Assembly: GCF_037975245.1 (NCBI RefSeq)
Contig: NC_092580.1
Coordinates: 18,462,501-18,526,500 of the forward strand
Direction of reading: 5' to 3'
DNA length: 64,000 nt
Source: Apostichopus japonicus
Taxonomy: Eukaryota; Echinodermata; Holothuroidea; Aspidochirotida; Stichopodidae
This document shows positions 37,502-51,100 of the stretch, piece after piece. The position numbers and the translations under genes are program-made. Within the stretch, counting starts at the first letter, position 1. The number at the start of each line of letters is the position of its first letter. The notes beneath the pieces are model-generated. The model saw only the letters and a program-made list of their open reading frames with translations, ran no database searches and was not told the DNA's origin.

Positions 37502-39168
37502 TACAGGGTAGTAGCGTCTCCAATTTGGAGTAGTAGCACCTTCCGTTTAGGGTAGTAGCGCCACTAATTTACAGTAGCATCGCCGCCTGTAGTAGCAGTA
37601 GCATCGCTTATTTAGAGTAGTAGCGCCACCTTTTTACAGCAGCATCGCTTTTGGTGTAACATACTGTTCTATTGCCGACTGGTACTTGCGCTGCAGTTTC
37701 GCAGATCTCAGCTCACACATTGGAAGTACAACGAAGTTATGTTAGTATACTTGTTGGGTGAATCAAAGTTGCGGGTAAGGATTCTGTAATCTGTAGTTTT
37801 AGTAACAAAGTTTGTACCGGTATCTTTCACCGCTTATGGAAGATTAGAAATGTTAAGCAGGGGAACCTAGCCTAACTTAATGCAAATTGTGATCAAGAAC
37901 ATTAGACGGTTCTGCATAGGCATAGGCTCGGCCTTACTTTGGCCTAGGCCTACTGAGGTGCTGCCTTACTTAAATTAGATTAACGCTAGCCATATAGTAT
38001 CCTCTGGGTTCCAACAATGCTCATACACTATTTATTCTTCTACCTTTAGGTCGAGGCTATTATTACCATGATTAAATGTTGAGAGTGCCTGTGAGTGTAA
38101 AGTTTTTTCACAAGAGTCTTTATACTGCGTTATCCCGTAGCCTATTTTACTAATAGTTAACAGGAAGACATTGTTCTGTAACATAGGTGCAAGTGTAAAT
38201 GTAAGGCCCTAAGTTATGTTATACATAATATTGCATATCTAATACAATGCCATGCATACCATACAATACAATACAACTACTCCAAATAAAAGGAAAAAAG
38301 TTTTCTCAGATGAATATTAGATCTACATACTTCAATAAGGTATTGTGTGCCCAGCGAATAATTTAGCTGGTATACCATATAATTGCATAAGTGCATTCTT
38401 CTGCTTCTATGTATTTTTAATTTCCCCTCATTGTCTTTGAAAATTTGTTGTTCAGTAGTTTGGTACTCATTTTGGCTTTAAAGATACATGTATCAGTGCA
38501 CAGTACATCGTTTAAATTGTATTTTAGCACTTTATCTTTTCATAAATTAGGTAAAATTACTCAACTCTAGTCTTATCTCTCTCTCTACATTGTTACGTGG
38601 GGGTGCTCCAGCTTAATTAGTTCAGTGCTCCATTATTAAATAAGTAGAATTAATTCTACTTAAAGATAACAAGGTATAACGTTTCATTACTGTCTGCATT
38701 TTGTAGCGACAAGAAGAAAACTTCACTTGCAAGCAACGAAAAGTTAACTTTTGCAGAGCGCTGCACGCAGTTTGGGGCGAGTCTTCAATGTCTTTAAGTC
38801 ATTCCAACTTCCTGAGAAGGGGGGATAACCACCCTGTGACATAAACTCCTGGTCATAGACTCTTACTTATAATTACTAAGGCACATAGAAGAGAGTATGA
38901 CTAACCACATTTTAATACAAATGAGATACAATAGGTTGTTATCTGTGGTTAAGCATGATATTTCATGGAATTAAGACAAAGAGGGCTTACACGACTAGGA
39001 TGTGGGTGAGGGGTGAATAAACTCGGGAAGAGGAAGTAAGTAGTTACTCTTAAGACAAAGAGGCATGAAAGCATGTATGCTTAAAGTGATATGATGGGGA
39101 TATATAACTACATAGTTACATTACAATCGTATATAATCTCTTGTTTTCATCATTAATTTAGCTACAAA

Positions 39169-42100
39169 ATGGCTTCCAAGAAGGCAAAGACTGAAGAGAA
39201 AGTGGTTACAACGTTTAGGGAGTATCTTAGATGCAAGACGGTCCATCCAGAACCCGTTTACGGTAAGTGAAAGTGAAAAGACAGTAACAGACATTGTGCC
39301 ATTATTTGAGTATAAATAGACCGTGCAGGATGCAGCAAACCGTATACGTGTTGCCGTGATGTGACCATAACTTGTGGGAGAACCTCAGAATAGTAAACCA
39401 GTCATGTTATGCCGGTAAGTGAAGGTACACTGACAATTTTTAATGTGAAAACATATGATCAATTTTATTCCTCCAGATGGTGCTGTGAAATTGCTGTTAA
39501 GCATTGGAGAAGAAGCAGGCCTAGAGTGCCAATCTTTTAAAGTAAGTTTCAACATATTTTGGCGGCATTGATGTCGAGAACTGTCCTATGTATGAAAGAT
39601 TGGAAGGTTTTATGTAAGTAAACAATTATATTAATATGTTAATATTAATTGTGTAGTGTATCATTTTAAAGCACTTTTGATAAAGTATTTTTTTTGTGTG
39701 TGTGTGTTTCATTTGCTGCTGTTTAGTATTGCAATGTACACTTTAATATAGGTTGGTATGTGTTACAAGTTCCCTTCATTACATTCCATTGACTTTGTGC
39801 ATTTTCTTTTTTCAGCTGAAGACAGGAGATCCAGTCCTGATCATGAAGTGGGAAGGAACAGATCCATCATTGAAGTGTCTCCTTCTAAATTCTCATATGG
39901 ATGTTGTACCAGTCTACATGGTATGTTTTCTGGTTTTTCCTTTGAAGAAACTTTCAGGTGAAGAGAAAGAATTGGTGTTTGGAAGCAGATCAAGGGTTGG
40001 ATGAATAGAAGGACCAGGGTTGCCAAAGTAATACAAGAAAAGAGGAAACACACAATGTCTGCCTGCTTCCAAAGTGACACACTAATCAATTTGAGGTAAT
40101 TGACACCTGACACCCCCCCCCCCCCACTCCTCTCTTCCCAACACAAAGTAAAAATATGGAGTGCCACACTTGTGAAGAGTTATCTATGCAAGGATTAATT
40201 TATCTTTATTCTCTGCAAATTTCTGCCTTCAAAAGGTGAATTCTGATTTGACTTTGCTAAAATTCTTTTACTACTGGTAATGACCGGTGCAAGTTTGTAG
40301 GTCACATGCAAAATGATTTCCATGTGATTGTTTACAATTGTTGAACCTCTACAGTTGTGGTTATGAACACTGCACAGAAATCCTCTCCTACGTATGACAA
40401 AGCCAAAGTGTGTTGGGTTTTCTAGACTGCAACAGTTGCGACAATAAGACTGGCTATTGTAATTCTTGGTAAGTCGTGGTCTATTCACAAACGTGAGGTA
40501 ATAAGACGAACAAGCTTGGGCAGGTCATGTTCAGTTTGGGGGAAGGGGGTGGGGGGTGGGTGTCCCGCTTTACCGTTTGGCTTTCATGTGATTTTGTCTG
40601 TAACAAGCGAGTTTCTTGTGTGTTTGTGTCCGACAGGAGCACTGGAAGTGGGATCCATTTGGTGCTGAGAAGAGCGAAGAGGGTAACATCTACGCCAGAG
40701 GAACTCAGGTAGATATTGCCATATATATGAGCAATAAGTACTGGCTAATTGTAGTGTTTACACGGGTCCAAAAATCGGGAACCGGGTACCCGAGGGCCGT
40801 TACCCGTCGGGTATCCTGGTACCCGGAAAAAATGTGTTTACCCTCGTGTATCACGATTTTCAAGAAATAACATAGTGGTTGCTGTAATAAATGCATTATA
40901 TTCTCTACTGACAATGTTTTCATGTTCAAATACGTAGGTGTAAGATACGGTATAAAACCTTCCTTAATAATTTTTATTTGCTTTTGTTTCTTTCTTTAAC
41001 TTGATTAGCATTACTACTAACATCGCACTGCCGCCGCTGCTTATGCTTGCTCGTGCACGTCTATTGGATCAAACCATATAAATATCCAATTTAGCTCTTA
41101 AACAGTTGTTACTGTTACTAGTATCTATTATGCAAGCCCAGGGTTCGCATTAGCCGCGAGATTGCGCGATTCGCGCAATTTGATCGCATTTGGAAAAAAC
41201 GATTAGTAAAAAGCTACTTGCGATTACTATTTTTTAATTATCCCGTCTACAATCCATAAACATCTCGTAAAATCCTTGTGAGCCTTTCCTTCTATGAAAT
41301 AAACGAATGAATAAATATTCCACATGGTAGCCTAACACCACACTAAGTCAAAGAGAAATCTAGCTAAGCCTAACCATCTGTTTATTTGCTGAAGTTGTGA
41401 CGCAGTTATAAGACATCCATGGAATTCTTTCGTTATTGCTGTAACGTCCGACCACATGGTTGCCTAACACCACACTAAGTCAATGGGGGTAATCTAGCCT
41501 AGCCATCTGTTTATTAGCTGAAATTGTGACGCAGTTATAAGATATCTATGGAAAGCTTTCGTTATTGCTGTTATCTTCGACCACATTGTAGCCTAACAAC
41601 ACACTAAGTCAATGGGAAATCTGCCTAACCATCGGTTTGCAATTTTTTTTTTTAAACAATCACACTTTGCGTAGGATTCGGGTATTAAACTAGGAACCGG
41701 GTAGTATCGCGTCGGACGGCTAGCTTTGTAATTGATGTTATCTTCGACCACATTGTAGCCTAACAACACACTAAGTCAATGGGAAATCTGCCTAACCGTC
41801 GGTTTGCCATTTTTTTTTTTTAAATCACACTTTGCGTATAGGATTCGGGTAATAAATTAGGAACCGGGTAGTATCGCGTCGGGCGGGTACCCGGGTACCC
41901 AGATAACCCGTGCAAACACTAGCTAATTGCACAATCATACCATGGGAAAAGAAATAGTGAAATATGGGTGCGGTTCTGAACAAAATGACAGAACAACATA
42001 CAAACGATTGCTCTAAAACATAAGGACACATGATTTATAATGGTGGATAAGACATGCTGAAAGAGGTTGTTTTCTTCATTTGAAGAAGTTGTAGTCTTAT

Positions 42101-45100
42101 AGGTGTTGTTTTTGAGGATTAACTCTACTGTTTTTGTAACGTGCAGTGGTGAGATGGAGTTGAGGTCATGACCTTTATGAATGAATCCATGGATTCATTG
42201 AAACGAACATATCAACAATTTTCCTTTCCGAATTCTTGAAGACACTTTTTAAAATCTTTGTTAACATATAATTGGTTTATGCATTAAAGATAACGCTACA
42301 CTTTCATATAGAACGTTTCGGTGTAATCAGTCTAATAGCTCTTTTTTTTCTGTCAAGCATCTTTCACAACAGCAAACAACTTGCACCAATTGGTTTGCCT
42401 GGATAAACACATACATTCCTGGAAGGTTTGAATCAAGCTGCAGTCTGTTTCTAACTTTGCTTCTTTATACCTGATGGTCAATGAATATGTTTTTTTATTC
42501 TTTTTGTATGCAGTTTATAGATTGTTTCATTTTTATTTCCATTGTCTGTAGGATATGAAGAGTGTTACCATTCAGTGAGTATCGTTTGTGTTTGAAAAAT
42601 TGTCACTTTTAAGGGGAAAAAGATACAGTTAAAAAAAAAGTTTTGCATTTTTTTTTCTTCGCAACAGTGGTTGTCGTCAATTTGTGACATGGTGAGAATT
42701 CTCACCTGGACACCTCTTTGATGACTCCGGTCGGACTGTAGTCACTTCAGCCGATGGTAGAAATTAGTGAGATTCTTACCCAGACAGAGAGTAACAACTT
42801 AAAATTACACTTTTGAATTTTTCATTTGTTCACCAGATTTAGCTATCAAAGAGGATTAGATCTAAATTTGCTAATGATTATAAAACCCTCAGTGTTTGAC
42901 TTTTTGACAGATACATTGAAGCCATTAAGAGGTTGAGGGCATCAGGATTCCAGCCGCTGAGGAACATATACCTCACAATCGTTCCTGGTGAGTACGAAAG
43001 TAAAAACTCTAGGCCTTTTGAATTTGAATGTTGTCATGGTTACTGATGCGTGGACTTGAAAGTATATATGTATCCAGCTATCATTTTGTTTCTGTGTTTA
43101 TTATTACAATGACATGTCATATATATGTCTTGATAAGACCAGTAAATTGTCAGTTTGCCTCACAGGGAAGTTGTTGCTGATGTGAGAAATTCAGGCCTTG
43201 CCCTCAAAGACGATTACTCAATATGGATACAGTTTTTCAAAAGGTCCTTTTTTTTTTCTCTTGCCTTTTAATATAGGAATACTGCATTGTCATTAGAGCA
43301 GCTCTCTTTCAAAATTACCTCTCTTTTTCTTTTTTTGTTCTTTTTTTGTAGATGAGGAAATCGGAGGAAGTGGAATGAGGGAGCTAGTAACTTTACAAGC
43401 GTTCAAGGAAATGAATGTAGGATTCACACTCGATGAAGGTTTGTGTTCCCCTTCGGTACAGGGAGCAGTAACCTCCCCCCCCCCGCCCCCTGTGTGAGCA
43501 CATCCCTGCAAATACAATTTATAATCTCTGTGTCAATTCCAGCAGCATTAATTTCCTATATATGAACCTTATTCGTAAACAGTAGAGATGAAAGAAACCA
43601 CCACGACACAATTTATAAGTTGTTTGCTTTCAGTCAAAGATAAGCTGTGTTAACTTGTCAACATTTCCTTGTAGAGAATATTTGAAGCGGTGACCTGACC
43701 TTAAACTTTACGACAGGTCGGCACGCCCAGATGTGCCAAAGTGTAAAAATTTTAATAGTCCTTGCAAAGCATCGAGTCTTCCATCAATAGCTATATAGGA
43801 ACACTTTTAGCTTCTGTGTTGATCTTTAGGGAACAAGTTACATTGAACCTTGAAAGAAGCAAGGATTTTTTATCTTTTTGAAATTTTATGCAAATTTTGA
43901 ACAGATTTAAAGTGACTTTCCACAACAAAGATTGAAAGTAGGTGTGGCATTTATTTCTGTTTGCTTGTCCATATAAAAGTATATAGTAACCAAACAGGAG
44001 GTCAAAGGGGGGGGGTAGTGTATCCATACTTACTTAGAATATTAAATGTAGGATTCTAATTTACAATACATATCTTTTAAAAGTTTGCATCTTTTGTGAT
44101 ATGTAATGAAATTTTATTTTTTGCTCCTGTTAGGTCTTGCAAACCCAGAAGACAAGTACACTGTGTTCTATGGTGAACGTGGCAGTGTACGTAAGTATAC
44201 AGAGTGTACAGTTCAGTACTATATGCTGGTATCTTGACATAGTAAATGTGTTCTAGAAGTGGCCTATCCTCCAAACTGCCATTTCTCCTTCACCGCACCT
44301 CCTTTTCCCACCAAAAAAATGGAAAGAAAAGAAAAAATAACAATAGTATCTTCAATGCAAAAAATGAACAAGGTTTATATATTTTGTTTTCACACAAGTT
44401 GTGTTGGTTGGTATTATCTCACTTTGTACTAAAAACAAACCAGCAACTTTTGAGCTAATTAAGCAATGATGGTTAATCAACTGAAACTTAAGAAATATGA
44501 TAAACAAGTTATATTCTGCTTCACGAGTGTTTGTGTCAATGTAGATTTGAAGTACTAATTACATCATAGTAAATCAAATTTAACTTCATGAATTTGCTTT
44601 TTCGGTGGGGGGGGGGGGTGGAGGGGGTGGGTATGTGTGGTGTGTGTGTGTGTGGGGGGGGTAATGCCTTACTTAGCAGATATCATTTTGTTTTAATAAA
44701 ATGGTTTCATGAAGATAACAAATTCATAAGGAATGTTTAATTATGTAAAGGAATGTATCCATAGTCAAAATTTACCATTTAAGGGGGAAAAATTATAATA
44801 TATTTTCTGTAGTAATTTGCAAGTGAAACCACATAGCATGACTTTTTAATTGTAATGATTTCTATAGAGTGTGTTGAAACTTTAAGATTGTGTCTGGCAA
44901 CAGCAGAATGATTGACATCGTCTCTACCAATTGAATTATTTGTATTTTGTCTTAGTTTATCATGAACAGACCAGTTATTATTCTCAGAAGACAAACAATA
45001 TTCCCTTAGCAAGAAAATGTTGACTGCTATGCAAACATTCCTGTTACGTCTCGTTTCATTAAACGACCGATGTTAAGTATCACTAGAAAACTAAACAAAG

Positions 45101-48100
45101 CTACACTTCCATTTTCTATTCCAGGTCTTGAAATTACATGCACAGGAGATACCGGACACGGGTCAAGGTTCATTGAAAATTACGTTGGGGAGAAAATGGT
45201 ACATCCTTCTTCTTCTTCCTATCAGACTGCATTCATAATCTCATCGTCAGTGAAATTTGCATTGGTTATTGAGAAAATATCTGCACATTTTATTCATTTT
45301 ATATATCATCATTTACTAAAGTTGGTATTTTTTTATTTCTTTTCTCTCAATATTTGGGGATATAGTTTTCATGTGTGACCTATCCATTACTATATGAATT
45401 TATTACAGCTACTCAAAGTTTTCTACTTTATCGTAGCATGAGATGTCCACTGTCTTCTTTAAAGCAAGTGGTCTCTTTGTTTCACCCTAACAGCAAAAAA
45501 TCATCACCTCTGCGCATGCTTTCCGAGAGAAGGAGAAAAAGAGGTAATGGTGTCTTCTTCACCTGTACTCTAGCATTGAAGCAAACGAAATATACTTTGA
45601 TGAGGGATTACAGATGCTGCTAGCTATATCTCGTTGTGTTTTATCAGTTACATGGATTTACCTACTGATACAGGCAGAGGTGTGGGTGAAGTTTCAAAAA
45701 TTCCAAAACAACTAATCACTTGTAGGCTACCTTAATACCTTCCATTAAACATGTCAACAACTTTGAGCAAATCATGGATTTTGGATCAAATAGTGGATTT
45801 TGGAGGTGACTCGCCCTTCTTCCTTTTGAGAGAGAGAACCGAGCAATACTTTTGTGTTTACGAGAGAAACCTTACCGCTTACCCCTCCTCTGTCCCTCAG
45901 TCACATAGCTGGTCTGAGAATTAACCCCTCCCCATTCCCTCAGTCACATAGCTGGTCTGAGAATTAACCCCTCCCCATTCCCTCAGTTGCATAGCCGGTC
46001 TGAGAATTAAACCCTCCCCATTCCCTCAGTCGCATAGCCGGTCTGAGAATTAACCCTCCCAATTCCCTCAGTCGCATATCTGGTCTGGGAAATAAACCCC
46101 TACCAATTCCCTCAGTTGCATAGCCGGTCTGAGAATTAAACCCTCCCCATTCCCTCAGTCGCATAGCTGGTCTGAGAATTAAACCCTCCCCATTCCCTCA
46201 GTTGCATAGCCGGTCTGAGAATTAAACCCTCCCCATTCCCTCAGTTGCATAGCCCGTCTGAGAATTAAACCCTCCCCAAGCCCTCAGTCACATAGCTGGT
46301 CTCAGAATTAACCCCTCCCCATTCCCTCAGTCACATAGCCAGTCTGAGGATTAAACCCTCCCCATTCCCTCAGTCGCATAGCCGGTCTGAGAATTAACCC
46401 TCCCAATTCCCTCAGTCGCATAGCGTGTCTGAGAATTTAACCCCTTCCAATTTCCCCAGTCGCATAGCTGGTCTGAGATTTTTACCCCTTCCAATTTCCC
46501 CAGTCGCATAGCTGGTCTGAGATTTAAACCCTCCCAATTCCCTCAGTCGTATAGCTGGTCTGAGAATTTAACCCCTTCCAATTCCCTCAGTCGCAAAGAT
46601 GGCCTGAGAATTAAACCCTCCCCATTACCTCAGTCGCATAGATGGTCTGAGAATTAAACCCTCCCCATTCCCTAAGTCACATAGCTGGTCTGAGAATTAA
46701 CCCCTCCCCATTCCCTCAGTCACATAGCTGGTCTCAAAATTGACCTGACTCCTGTTTGCATGTCATCTACCTATTTCATTGCAAATGTTTCCAGAAATGT
46801 AATTGACTTTTCTTATGATCAACTTTATTGTTGTTGTTGTTGTTATAAATGTATCTTTTGATTTGACCATTATTTCCAAATACTTGGGTGTGTTAGAACT
46901 GAGGGGGAGGGGAGGGGAGGGAATGCATTGCTAGTATTGTTGTTGGGGATGAGAGCATTTTTCAGCTAATTCTTTACCATTACATCTAGTAGAACATTTT
47001 TTTTCTACTGCTGCATTTCTTAGGATGGAGACAGAGAATCTTAAACTCGGTGATGTTTCTACTTTGAATTTGACAATGATTCAAGTAAGTGTTTGTTGAT
47101 GAATGATTGCTTTATAAGCAAAGTGGCATATTTAAAGAATTTTTGAACACAGTTATTAGTTGAAAATTAAACACTAGAAGTACTTCATTTGGGGCAATTA
47201 TCCGGTTTAATGTAAAACAGTATCATAGTTGTCACATGTTGTAATTTAGAACCATATCTGTCATGTTTGTTTTAATTTCGGTTAAATCTTAAAGTTTTCA
47301 GGTTTTCGTAATTCCCTTCACAGTCCAATATAGAATCATTATGCTTTTCAATCATGCCTTTCAATTATGCCTTTCAATCATAAGATCCCGAGTTCGAGTC
47401 ACTCCACGATTAATATATGTCGTCCAGTTACAGAGTTGTTGACAATTCATAATCATGGACGTTAAATATGAATCTAAGAGACTGACTTCGGTCAGCTTGC
47501 GGCTTTGATAAGCCAATGATGGCTTCTTCGCAAGTTCCTGCTTGCAGGAGGATCTAAAATACATACATACACGCATACATGCATACATACATTATCAGTT
47601 TGTGGCAAATTAAACGTAAAATACAGCCCTGTGAAGTGCTTACTAGATTGCGTCTTTCAGACCTATAAAAGTTTAACAAGATAAAGAAGGTGAATACCTT
47701 GTCTTCTTGGTGAAAGGAAGTTGTTTGATAGACTCTGCATAGCGGAGTCTGTAGAAAAATGTTGTATACATTTTGCAAACAGTGTTAATATTTAAGCTGA
47801 GTGGATTAATTTTTTTTATCATTTCTTTTCACAGGGTGGTGTTGCATACAATGTGGTACCAATGGAGTTGAAAGCAGTGTTTGATGTAAGGTTGTCTGAA
47901 GGCCTATCTGAAGAGGTAAGTCTCTCTGAAAAATGCCGCTTTCTCTCTCTGTCATGAGTGTTATTGATTATATGTTATAGTATATAAAATATTGCTGTTT
48001 TCTAATTGCTTGCTGATTAAAATGCACATTGTCTTTATTGGGGAAGAAAATTTGGTCAATAGCTGCTATGTTGATCTAGACTTGCTGCAAGCGGTGACCA

Positions 48101-51100
48101 TGACTAACACATCTCTTATTGTCCTCACATTGACTATGCAGGCAGATATGTAGTGAGTCCATACCCATGCTCATACTGTTAGCATAGTTACTTGTACCGG
48201 TATACACCGTGCTGGATCTGTACTAGTACTGCAACTGAGAATCTAATTGGAATTCTACTGGTATGTCATGCTGTTGTAATCATAGTGTGAGTCACCTATC
48301 TGGCAAATCACCGTAGCAACCGTTGATCACTGATAGGCATCACGATGCATTCGAGCACATCAACGGCATTCTTTACTGCCAGTGACTGGTATCTTACGTA
48401 TGGTCACACAGGGATGTGCTCAGGAATATTTGAGTGCCGGGCAGATTGTGCGGTAGTGTGATCCACACCCTGGGAGAGGGATCTCATGGGTGGGCTACCC
48501 CTCCCCACTGGACAAATTTCGCACATGAAGTATGCTTAGGTGGTGCTATTTTTCCTATTCTGTGCCATGTATTCTCCCAAATTTTGGTCATAGTAAAAAA
48601 TTTTAAATTATCATCAAAAAAGTGCCAGGGCGGAAATGTTTAAAATACTGTGCTGGGCGGCAATCAGAACTGCTGGGCGCAGCCGCCTGGTGCCGCCCAG
48701 TGTGAGCACATCCCTGGACACATTTATGATAGCATTCATGGTCGGTCTTGGGATGAAAGAGTTTTGCGAATGTGGCGACAGTATTTGTAAAACTGGTATT
48801 AATGCCCCAGTGGTTTGGGCTGTGTGGTGTGGGGGTTTGGTGGTATGTGGATAATTTTCCAAACATGTTTTCTTTTCTCTGTCTCTCCAAGGAACTAAAG
48901 AAAATGGTAGAGGGTTGGTGTGCAGATGCCGGAGATGGTGTCAGTCATGAGTTTCCACATGTGAGTTGAATTTGAGTGTTTTTACACAAAATGTATTATG
49001 ATTAGTATTATTATTACTACATATATTTCTCTTCCCATTACTACTTCCGTGGTGGTGAAGTTGTCACAAAAGTCAGTGAGAGATAATTTTGGCAATTTTT
49101 GTTTCTAATATATGCAAATGAAAATAGATGTCTAATCAAATTAATCTATTTTGTGAAATTGTTTATTCAAATTCTTATTTTCTTCCTTGTTATTAATAAT
49201 AGTTGTTCGAGAGCAATATTACCAAGCTCAGTAACAAGCTTCCGTGGTGGACGGCTTTTGAGGAGACATTTAACGAACGGTAAAAGTTTTGTCTATGAAC
49301 CCTTTCATGATTGGTTGATATCAACTTCACATGTGCGAAGTCAGTTTACATGTTAGATTAACAAACACTCACATATATACTGTACCCTCAGCCTCTAGAG
49401 GTGTTAGTGAAATATCTTCTAAAATAAGTCGCACAAGATGTTCATGGGCATAAAAACTGAAGAAATTCACAGTACTGATACACTGTCAGCCTATCGCGCT
49501 AGCAGTCTTTAGTGATTGTATTTCTTGTGATTTTCATTCTTAATCAGTAATATGTTTATATATTTTTACTAAAACGGTCAAAACTTTTAGGAGCCTTTGA
49601 AGTTGTGGACATTGATTGTTTATTTATCCCTTGACGATATGAAACCAATAGCAAAGGGATGCTAAAGAAAGCAAAGCCATCTCCTGCTGTTGATAGGATT
49701 AGGAAAATGGCAGCTCTGCTAACAGGATGTTGTGAACATGTTGATATTTTCAAAATAAAACAAGGTTTTCGTTAGTTGCTTTTTTAAGGTTTTTATTATT
49801 GATTTTAAGTAAAATGTGGGGTTGAGGAGAAGGGCTTTGGGTGGCTGCTCATGGACATGAGGTGGGGGAGGAGGGCTTTGGGATACTGCTCATGGAAATG
49901 AGGTGTAAAGGAGGGCTTTAGGATGCTGCTCATAGACATGGGGTGGGGAGCAGGGCTTTAGGATGCTGCTCATGGACATGGGGTGGGGTAGGAGGGCTTA
50001 AGGATGCTGCTCAGGGACATGGGGTTCGGGAGGAGGGCTTTGTGATGCTGCACATGGACATGGGGTGGGGGAGCAGGGCTTTGGGATGCTGCTCATGGAC
50101 ATGGGGTTGGGTAGGAGGGCTTTGGGATGCTGCTCATAGGATGGGGAGGAGGAATTTGGGATGCTGCTCATGGACATGGGGTGGGGTAGGAGGGCTTTGG
50201 GATGCTGCTCATGGACATTGGGTGGGGAGGAGGGCTTTGGGATGCTGCTCATGGACATGGGGTTCTGGAGGAGGGCTTTGTGATGCTGCACAAGAACATG
50301 GGGTGGGGGAACAGGGCTTTGGGATGCTGCTCATGGACATGGGGTGGGGTAGGAGGGCTATGGGATGCTGCTCATGGGATGGGGGAGGAGGGCTTTGGGA
50401 TGCTGCTCATGGACATGGGGTGGGGTAGGAGGGCTTTGGGATGCTGCTCATGGACATTGGGTGGGGAGGAGGGCTTCGGGTTGCTTTTCATGTACATGGG
50501 ATGGGAGGAGGGCTTTGGGATGCTGCTCATGGACATGGGGTGGGGGAGGAGGACTTTAGGATGCTGCACATGGACATGGGGTGGGGTAGGAGGGCTTTGG
50601 GATGCTGCTCATGGACATGGGTTGGAGTAGGAGGGCTTTGGGATGCTGCTCATGGACATTGGGTGGTGAGGAGGGCTTTAGGATGCTGCTCATGGACATG
50701 GGGTGGGGGAGCAGGGCTTTGGGATGCTGCTCATGGACATGGGGTGGGGTAGGAGGGCTTTGGGATGCTGCTCATAGGATGGGGGGAGGAATTTGGGATG
50801 CTGCTCATGGACATGGGGTGGGGTAGGAGGGCTTTGGGATGCTGCTCATGGACATTGGGTGGTGGAGGAGGGCTTTGGGATGCTGCTCATGAACAGGTGG
50901 TGGGGAGGAGAGCTTCAAGATGCTGTTCATGGGGTGGGGGAGGGGGGCTAAGGATGCTGGTGATGATAAATGTCATAAGTGTGAGATAATATTTGGGATT
51001 ATGTCTCCAGTACTGAGTAGCCTACTGTATTCTACTATAATTTTTTTCTCTCCCACACCAGTGACATCGAATTCGATTTGGAGGTTTTCTCAGCAGCTAC

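Larger units (their letters stand above)
27075..37653. mobile_element. Large foldback-type composite transposon (10.6 kb)
   Basis: Copy A (4711-4722) has the uninterrupted site. Here GTGTA is present on both sides (27070-27074 and 37654-37658), giving a probable 5-bp target duplication. The ends are long inverted repeats made of short tandem units. The left end covers 27075-27510, about 17 units of about 21 bp related to GTGCTACTACTCTAAACAGG. The right end is 35463-35481 joined to 37502-37653, now split by a younger insertion. The inner edges also match in inverse (TAGGCCATGGGCC near 27490; GGCCCATGGCCTA near 35465). Removing nested insertions leaves a core of about 4.5 kb with a decayed gene on the plus strand. 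Foldback TU elements of sea urchins have a comparable design. Confidence 0.82.
21125..42137. repeat. Segmental duplication, copy B (with insertions)
   Basis: Matches 1-9105. Collinear segments are 21125-21145 plus 23222-27074 (about copy A 1-4720), 37654-38956 (about 4717-5988), 38957-40751 (about 7111-8893) and 41922-42137 (about 8894-9105). The intervening pieces are insertions with target duplications, annotated separately. Copy B leads into the complete aminoacylase-1 gene; copy A leads into unrelated DNA. Confidence 0.9.

Noticed and set aside
49943-50989. Overlapping frames with a repeated GCCSWTWGG-type motif, and Pro/Ser-rich frames on the other strand
   Set aside because: The minisatellite unit keeps several frames open; it lies in an intron flanked by aminoacylase exons.
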